Below are positions 7,311 through 11,398 of a stretch of DNA of 11,398 nt, piece after piece. The stretch is from positions 1 through 11,398 of the forward strand of contig JACQYJ010000153.1 in the NCBI GenBank assembly GCA_016208525.1, read 5' to 3'. The notes under the pieces are model-generated. The model saw only the letters and a program-made list of their open reading frames with translations. It did no database searches and was not told where the DNA came from. Both the position numbers and the translations under genes were made by a program. The stretch is from Deltaproteobacteria bacterium (lineage in GTDB: Bacteria; Desulfobacterota; JAENJC01). The stretch's first letter is position 1; each line of letters opens with the position of its first letter.

Positions 7311-7525
7311 GTCGAATTGAATGTGCCAACAAATTTGTGGTAGACCCGGGTGGTTTTTTGAGGTTGTATACTTGCGTTAAAATGTGTTATCTTCTGTGCA
7401 CATTTTATGTTTGATGTCATACTGTGATGTATGAGGTTATATGCAGGAGACAGGTTTTTTTAGGGCATGTGTGTGGCTGGTATTGTTGAATTGAAGAACT
7501 GAAAACTAAAAAGGAGGGTACACAA

Positions 7526-7708
7526 ATGGCAATGAAAGTTGAAATCAAGGGGGACAAGCTTTGCATCGAGATAGACCTTCAAAGGCCGACGCCTTCGGCA
7601 TCCGGCAAGACCCTGGTTGTGGCCAGCACAAGAGGGAACGTCTCCACTGAGGCGATAATTGATGGAAAGCCTGTGACTATTGGGCTGAATGCGTACATCT
7701 ATCCATAA
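7526..7708 (+). CDS. Conserved-looking small protein of unknown function (60 residues)
   Basis: The start is strongly supported by AAGGAGG at 7511-7517, 8 bases before the ATG. The protein alternates short hydrophobic strands with charged or polar turns: a KVEIKGDKLCIEIDL hairpin at the front, a small Pro/Ser-rich loop, a TLVVASTRG strand and a final VTIGLNAYIYP strand. This suggests a compact all-beta fold. There is no signal peptide, membrane segment or Cys cluster. I recall similar short proteins in other bacteria as unnamed hypotheticals but cannot name a family. It stands alone between repeat-rich stretches, 139 bases ahead of murQ, so co-transcription with murQ is possible but not shown. 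Its function is unknown. Confidence 0.75.
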   Translation: MAMKVEIKGDKLCIEIDLQRPTPSASGKTLVVASTRGNVSTEAIIDGKPVTIGLNAYIYP

Positions 7709-7715
7709 AGCATTT

Positions 7716-7825
7716 AACCACAGAGGATACAGAGGACCAACTCCCCCCAACCCCCTCTTTAGTAAAGAGGGGGCGACGAAGTCGGGGGCGTTTAAAAAGA
7801 TTTTTCTCTGTCTCTCTGTAATTCA
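7716..7825. repeat. Nested inverted repeat between the small protein gene and murQ
   Basis: The outer arms are CCACAGAGGATACAGAGGA (from 7718) and its approximate inverse TTTCTCTGTCTCTCTGTAA (near 7803-7821). Inside is a G/C palindrome (7739-7793) with a perfect 10-base stem CCCCCTCTTT/AAAGAGGGGG (7751-7773, loop AGT), the mini-hairpin CGAC-GAA-GTCG and outer C-run/G-run arms. It belongs to the same family as the units at 7151 and 7269. A transcript running into murQ would fold strongly here. No T-run immediately follows, so a terminator role is doubtful. Confidence 0.65.
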
Positions 7826-7847
7826 TTTTAGTGGCGGGACTTAAGCA

Positions 7848-8786
7848 ATGCAAAAAGCAATTCCTCATACAGAAGGGATAAACCCGGCCTCCAGGGACCT
7901 GGATATGAAGTCCATCGCCGAGATCATTGAGATTATGAACAATGAGGACAGGCGGGCCGTGGAGGCTGTGTATCAGGCCAGGAATCAGATTGAGAGGGCT
8001 GTTGAAGTCGTTGTGGAAACCTTTAACAACGGTGGAAGGCTCTTTTATATCGGCGCAGGCACCAGCGGAAGGCTTGGAGCGCTTGATGCTTCAGAGTGTC
8101 CGCCAACCTTCAGCGCCCCTCCTGAGATGGTTCAGGGAATTATTGCAGGAGGGGATATTGCTTTGAGAAAGGCGGTTGAAGGGGCTGAGGATGACGAGGA
8201 GGCCGGCAGACAGGCCATCCATGAGAATGGGGTAAGACAGGGGGATATGGTTATCGGCATATCTGCTTCCGGGTTGGCTGTCTTTGTAAGCGGGGCATTG
8301 GAAGAGGCGAGGATGCTTGGCGCTAAGGCATGGCTTCTAACATGCAACCCTGATTTTGGAATGCGGAATGCGGAGTGCGGGTTTAAATCCAAAACTCAAA
8401 ACTCAAAACTCAAAACATATTTTGACGGCGCAATTGCCATAGACACCGGAGCGGAGGTAATTGCAGGTTCAACGCGCCTTAAGGCAGGGACTGCTACGAA
8501 GCTTGTCCTCAACATGATAACAACTATTTCGATGGTTAAAACAGGAAAGGTCTACGGCAATCTTATGGTTGATGTAAACCCTACCAACAAAAAGCTTAAA
8601 GAGAGGGCGGTGAGGATAATATCCGAGGTCGCGCAATGCAGCATGGACGAGGCGGGAGAACTCCTCGTTGCATCTGGAAATATTCCAAAGATGGCAGTAG
8701 TAATGAAGATAAAAGGTGTAGAAAGGGTCGCCGCAGAGAAATTACTGGCAGAACATAAAGGAATCTTGAGAGAGACGATAAAATGA
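7848..8786 (+). CDS. murQ: N-acetylmuramic acid 6-phosphate etherase MurQ
   Basis: MurQ is a cytoplasmic SIS-domain enzyme that removes D-lactate from MurNAc-6-phosphate, yielding GlcNAc-6-phosphate for reuse. The sugar-phosphate site is visible as YIGAGTSGRLGALDASECPPTF (68-88). Glu83 and Glu114 (in EGAEDD) match the two catalytic glutamates known from E. coli, and TGAEVIAGSTRLKAGTATK (200-218) and NLMVDVNPTN (238-247) are the family's C-terminal signatures. Two features are odd. Residues about 170-191 are an insertion encoded by two heptanucleotide repeat arrays; the total length of 312 against 298 in E. coli fits an insert of about 15 residues. The usual ASGRTPY-type motif reads ASGLAVF (140-146). 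The stop codon overlaps the anmK start by 4 bases. The Shine-Dalgarno sequence is weak. Confidence 0.95.
   Translation: MQKAIPHTEGINPASRDLDMKSIAEIIEIMNNEDRRAVEAVYQARNQIERAVEVVVETFNNGGRLFYIGAGTSGRLGALDASECPPTFSAPPEMVQGIIAGGDIALRKAVEGAEDDEEAGRQAIHENGVRQGDMVIGISASGLAVFVSGALEEARMLGAKAWLLTCNPDFGMRNAECGFKSKTQNSKLKTYFDGAIAIDTGAEVIAGSTRLKAGTATKLVLNMITTISMVKTGKVYGNLMVDVNPTNKKLKERAVRIISEVAQCSMDEAGELLVASGNIPKMAVVMKIKGVERVAAEKLLAEHKGILRETIK
8358..8380. repeat. Heptanucleotide tandem array in murQ, GGAATGC x3
   Basis: Two exact GGAATGC units and one GGAGTGC unit lie head to tail. They are translated in the murQ frame as part of the extra segment beginning GMRNAECG (171-178). Confidence 0.85.
8391..8416. 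repeat. Heptanucleotide tandem array in murQ, AAAACTC x3.7
   Basis: Three exact AAAACTC units plus a partial AAAAC start 10 bases after the previous array. They are translated in frame as the lysine/serine/threonine-rich stretch SKTQNSKLKT (181-190) between the TCNP strand and the DGAIAI strand. Confidence 0.85.
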
Positions 8787-9979
8787 AGAGGCTTATCGAG
8801 GTGTTCGATAAACCGGGTAGAACTGTCCTTGGTCTTATGTCCGGGACGTCCCATGACGGGATAGATGCGGCAATTGTGAAGATCAGTGGCCGGTGGTCGG
8901 TGGTCGGTGGTCGGCAAAAAATTGAAGCAGTTAAACTTCTTTATCATAACACATATCCTTATAATGCCGAGGTTAAGAAAAGGATCGGCAAGGCATTCAA
9001 CGGTACCACCGAAGATATATGCAGGCTTAACTTTGAGTTGGGGGAGGCCTTTGCAGATGCTGCTTTAAAGTGCATAAAAGAGGCAGGGCTTAAACCTGAA
9101 GATATTGAGATAATTGCGTCGCATGGCCAGACCATTTATCATATCCCGCCGTTGGAGGGGGAAAAGGGCTCAACCCTTCAGATTGGAGAGGCCGCGGTAA
9201 TTGCGGAAAGGACAGGCATCCTCACGGTTTCTGATTTCAGGAGCAGGGATATGGCTGCAGGAGGGCATGGGGCTCCTCTTGTCCCTCTTGCGGATCACAT
9301 CTTGTTTCATAAAGAAGGTAAGGTTACTGTTGTCCAGAATATAGGCGGGATCGCCAATCTAACAGTAGTTACCGAGAGGCTTGAAGACGTTGTTGCTTTT
9401 GACTCGGGGCCTGGGAACTCTCTCATAGACGAGGCGGTAAAGGAATTGACCGGCGGGAACTTTGACAAGGACGGCAGGATGGCATCAAAGGGGAAGGTTG
9501 ATGCAGCCCTGTTAGAGGAACTTATGAACCACCCATACCTTAAGGCTGATCCACCAAAGTCTACAGGAAGGGAGTTGTTTGGAAGAGAGATGGCTATCCT
9601 GCTTGTAGAGGCATCGAGGAAAAAGAAAAGGAAACCTGAAGACCTCATTGCGACGCTGACAAGATTTACAGCCGGTTCTATCTATAATGCCTGCGAGAGA
9701 TTTGTATTTCCAAAATACAAAGTTGACCAGATTGTCCTCACAGGGGGCGGTAGCAAGAACCCCGTAATGGTTGGATATTTGAAAGAATTGTTTGTAGAGT
9801 CAGGTTTGAAACCTGCCTCTACGGTAGTTTTTATCGACGACCTCGGTATTCCTTCATCTGCCAAGGAGGCCCTGTCATTCGCCATACTCGGAAACGAAAC
9901 CATATCAGGGAATCCTTCTAACCTCCCAAAGGCAACAGGGGCAAAGAAGTCAGTGATCCTGGGGAAGATCAGTCTTTAG
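8783..9979 (+). CDS. anmK: Anhydro-N-acetylmuramic acid kinase AnmK
   Basis: AnmK opens and phosphorylates 1,6-anhydroMurNAc, released by lytic transglycosylases, to MurNAc-6-phosphate, the substrate of MurQ. The 398 residues show the ATP-binding GLMSGTSHDGIDAA (17-30), the family's SHGQTIYH (113-120), FRSRDMAAGGHGAPLVP (152-168) with Asp156 in the catalytic position, NIGGIAN (186-192), DSGPGN (207-212) and the C-terminal TGGGSKN (320-326). The motif at 161-163 is GGH, where many family members have GGQ. A heptanucleotide repeat array adds about nine residues (GRWSVVGGR, 36-44) after the first strand. The ATG overlaps the murQ stop as ATGA, so translation is very likely coupled and the two successive recycling steps are made together. 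Confidence 0.95.
   Translation: MKRLIEVFDKPGRTVLGLMSGTSHDGIDAAIVKISGRWSVVGGRQKIEAVKLLYHNTYPYNAEVKKRIGKAFNGTTEDICRLNFELGEAFADAALKCIKEAGLKPEDIEIIASHGQTIYHIPPLEGEKGSTLQIGEAAVIAERTGILTVSDFRSRDMAAGGHGAPLVPLADHILFHKEGKVTVVQNIGGIANLTVVTERLEDVVAFDSGPGNSLIDEAVKELTGGNFDKDGRMASKGKVDAALLEELMNHPYLKADPPKSTGRELFGREMAILLVEASRKKKRKPEDLIATLTRFTAGSIYNACERFVFPKYKVDQIVLTGGGSKNPVMVGYLKELFVESGLKPASTVVFIDDLGIPSSAKEALSFAILGNETISGNPSNLPKATGAKKSVILGKISL
8885..8914. repeat. Heptanucleotide tandem array in anmK, GGTGGTC x3
   Basis: Three exact GGTGGTC units (8892-8912) are preceded by one degenerate unit (AGTGGCC) and followed by GG. They are translated in frame near residues 36-44 of AnmK, between KIS and KIEAVKLLYH, where relatives pass directly into the next strand. 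Confidence 0.85.
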
Positions 9980-10055
9980 TTCTACTTTGTCACATTACCA
10001 TTGCTCTTCCTTTTTCCCTTGATTTGCACCCAAACGTCGCCTATTATCATTCATC

Positions 10056-10814
10056 ATGCCGCTTTATACCACTGAGGCCGTGGTCCTTGGCTCTATGGAC
10101 TTCGGCGAATCTGATAAAATAGTTACATTCTACACCATCACCTTCGGGAAGCTGAAAGGGATTGCAAAGGGTGCAAAGAGGAGCAAGAAGAGGTTCGGGA
10201 TTAATCTTGAGCCTTTTTCTCTCGTCAGGCTTCACTTCTTTGAAAAAAAGGAGGACTCCCTTGTAAGGGTATCTGCATGCGACCTCATCAACCCATTTCA
10301 AGGGATAAGGGATGACCTTTTCAAGATCGCCTACGGCAGTTACATGATTGAGGTTGTGGAAAAGCTGGCCCCTGAAAGGGTAAGGCATACTGAACTGTTT
10401 ACACTGTTGACCGATTTCCTGGGGATTCTGGAGGCCAGAGGCGTAACCGAAGACCTGCTGAGGGTCTTTGAGGTAAGGCTTCTCGATGACCTGGGTCTCA
10501 GGCCGCATGTCTCTGATTGCGTAATCTGCCACACCCCTTTCGTCATCGGCGCAAAGGTTCGCTTTAGTCCGGAGAAAGGGGGAGCCCTCTGCAACAGGTG
10601 CGTCAAAGGCTTATCAACAATCCAGATTTCAATTGGCGCCCTTAAGACCCTTGAGATGGCAATTAAGATAGAACCTGTGAAGATCCCCCGCCTGGTATTC
10701 AGCAGGGAGGTCAGGGATGAAAGCAGGGAGGTTCTGCGGGGTTTTATCAGGTTCCATACAGGATCGGTGCTCAAATCCCTAGAGTTTATAGAGAAGATCA
10801 AGGATATTAAATAG
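10056..10814 (+). CDS. recO: DNA repair protein RecO
   Basis: RecO works with RecF and RecR to load RecA on single-stranded DNA coated with SSB, in gap repair. The 252 residues are a normal length. The N-terminal OB-fold (about 1-80) opens LYTTEAVVLGSMDFGESDKIVTF, the family's standard beginning, with GKLKGIAKGAKRSKKRFG (31-48) after it. The helical C-terminal part contains a four-cysteine zinc site, Cys155-Cys158 (CVIC) and Cys179-Cys182 (CNRC), present in many but not all RecO proteins. No Shine-Dalgarno sequence precedes the ATG, but the protein begins exactly where the family does. The gap from anmK is 76 bases with no clear terminator, so read-through from murQ-anmK is possible. Confidence 0.94.
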   Translation: MPLYTTEAVVLGSMDFGESDKIVTFYTITFGKLKGIAKGAKRSKKRFGINLEPFSLVRLHFFEKKEDSLVRVSACDLINPFQGIRDDLFKIAYGSYMIEVVEKLAPERVRHTELFTLLTDFLGILEARGVTEDLLRVFEVRLLDDLGLRPHVSDCVICHTPFVIGAKVRFSPEKGGALCNRCVKGLSTIQISIGALKTLEMAIKIEPVKIPRLVFSREVRDESREVLRGFIRFHTGSVLKSLEFIEKIKDIK

Positions 10815-10845
10815 GAAAATACAGGTTTTTCATGGCAAAAAAGGC

Positions 10846-10874
10846 TTGACACTGGCGCCCTTGTATGTTAAAAA
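10846..10874 (+). promoter_or_regulatory. Sigma-70-type promoter of the CheW-like gene
   Basis: A perfect TTGACA (10846-10851), a 17-base spacer and TAAAAA (10869-10874) lie between recO and the CheW-like gene. Transcription would start near 10881, about 50 bases before the start codon. Confidence 0.55.
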
Positions 10875-10929
10875 ATCTTTTAATTATGCCCTCTTACGGT
10901 CTTTTCAGGAATAATGACGGAGCGATGTA

Positions 10930-11379
10930 ATGAGTGATGAGTCGAAACTGATGCTCTTCTCTGTAAAGGGGTTTGTATTTGCCATAGGGGTGGCTGACCT
11001 CCTGGAGGTCGCTGAAATCAGCGCCGAAAGGATATCCGTCAGTGAAGAGGGTCCATTCAGTTATAAATTTGATTTCAGAGGCATTGATACCCCTGTAGTT
11101 GATATGGCAAGGCGCATATCCGGTATGCCAACGCCTGTGACAGGCCTTTTACAGCTTCTAGTGGTTGAGACAGGTTCCCGTCCCTTTGCCTTGATGATAG
11201 ATAAGGTTCTGGAGGTTGTAAAGCGTGCAGGAATCGTATACAGGTTCCCGGAGATGCTCAGGACCGAAGAAAACCGTTATATAAAGGCCATATACAGGCT
11301 TAACAATACTATGTGCATGGAGATTGGAGCAGCCTCGGTGTTGAACGACACTGAATTGGCTGAATTGAGGGCATCCTGA
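10930..11379 (+). CDS. CheW-like domain protein
   Basis: CheW proteins bridge chemoreceptors and the histidine kinase CheA at the cell membrane. This protein has 149 residues, the size of a single-domain CheW, and follows the fold: FSVKGFVFAIGVADLLEV (10-27), FRGIDTPVVDMARRISG (49-65), LLVVETGSRPFALMIDKVLEVVK (76-98) and YIKAIYRLNNTMCMEIGAASVL (117-138). GGAG at 10919-10922 lies 7 bases before the ATG, and a good promoter precedes the gene. A one-codon open frame (ATG TAA, 10925-10930) abuts the start and may affect initiation slightly. No CheA, receptor or response regulator is in view, so the pathway (flagellar, pilus or other) is unknown. It is more divergent than a core chemotaxis CheW and may serve an alternative system. 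Confidence 0.85.
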   Translation: MSDESKLMLFSVKGFVFAIGVADLLEVAEISAERISVSEEGPFSYKFDFRGIDTPVVDMARRISGMPTPVTGLLQLLVVETGSRPFALMIDKVLEVVKRAGIVYRFPEMLRTEENRYIKAIYRLNNTMCMEIGAASVLNDTELAELRAS

Positions 11380-11380
11380 C

Positions 11381-11398
11381 GTGTTGGAGCGCGAGACC
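11381..11398 (+). CDS. Probable start of the next gene, truncated by the window
   Basis: A GTG one base after the CheW-like stop opens a frame that stays open to the edge (six codons). GAGGG at 11367-11371 is 9 bases upstream. Tight packing suggests an operon with the CheW-like gene. Too little is present to name a product. Confidence 0.35.

Larger units (their letters stand above)
7049..7348. mobile_element. Candidate MITE-like element, 300 bp with 23-bp terminal inverted repeats
   Basis: The left end (7049-7071) and the reverse complement of the right end (7326-7348) agree at 21 of 23 positions. Both begin CGGGTCT and end ACAAATTTGTTGG. No protein-coding frame lies between them, so if mobile the element is non-autonomous and would need a transposase from elsewhere. 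The interior carries three G/C palindromes (7151-7310). I see no clear target-site duplication at the ends. The same arrangement could instead be a remnant of a longer element or a large structured transcript. No insertion-sequence family can be assigned from sequence alone. Confidence 0.5.
6992..7525. other. Non-coding, repeat-rich stretch between tRNA-Cys and the 60-residue protein gene
   Basis: This 534-base gap holds the tRNA promoter (7006-7034), the 300-bp inverted-repeat-bounded segment (7049-7348) with its three G/C palindromes, and an A/T-rich leader (7349-7525) before the next gene. The leader contains TAAAAT at 7378-7383, a possible -10 box without a good -35 box, and a short CATAC/GTATG inverted repeat near 7428-7443. 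I see no coding frame in it. Confidence 0.6.

Noticed and set aside
7049..7348. CRISPR-like or att-site interpretation of the repeats near tRNA-Cys
   Set aside because: There are no regularly spaced direct repeats, and no duplicated tRNA 3' end that would indicate integration.
7326..7359. Right inverted repeat plus T-run (7354-7359) as an intrinsic terminator
   Set aside because: The complementary arm is more than 250 bases away and the local palindrome ACCCGGGT is too tight to form a terminator stem.
10340..10852. Minus-strand open frame of 170 codons opposite recO
   Set aside because: It is a mirror of the RecO coding frame with no independent motif or start signal.

Overview
The window reads as ordinary chromosome of a Gram-negative (diderm) bacterium of moderate G+C. 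The exported AMIN-domain amidase and the muropeptide-recycling enzymes support a diderm. The gene mix, the small PIN-partner protein and the G/C-palindrome repeats recall Nitrospirota or deltaproteobacterial-type genomes, but that placement is an impression from memory, not a result. No phage, CRISPR array or complete insertion sequence is visible.

Layout. Bases 1-768 hold the leader and candidate promoter of a gene running off the left edge, a small protein gene on the minus strand, and just upstream of it the decayed C-terminal half of a PIN-domain gene. Der (EngA, a ribosome-assembly GTPase) and an HD-domain phosphohydrolase follow on the plus strand to 3681. The minus strand from 6991 down to 3756 carries tRNA-Cys(GCA), an AmpG-like permease and a secreted N-acetylmuramoyl-L-alanine amidase. 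Bases 6992-7525 are non-coding and repeat-rich, including a 300-bp segment bounded by 23-bp inverted repeats. A 60-residue protein of unknown function comes next, then the overlapping pair murQ-anmK, then recO, an orphan CheW-like gene and the likely start of another gene at the right edge.

How the genes work together. Four genes fit one theme, peptidoglycan turnover and recycling. The amidase cuts stem peptides from the wall, the AmpG-like permease could import muropeptides, AnmK phosphorylates anhydro-MurNAc, and MurQ removes the lactyl ether from MurNAc-6-phosphate. They form two divergent blocks on either side of the repeat-rich region. Der and RecO are housekeeping.

The most unusual sequence signal is a set of heptanucleotide tandem repeats. 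Three arrays lie in frame inside murQ and anmK and add residues to conserved enzymes. A fourth, degenerate one lies between tRNA-Cys and the permease gene. Four related G/C palindromes and the MITE-like segment sit in the same neighbourhood. I did not find a convincing new multi-gene system; the novelty is mainly in repeats and small genes.
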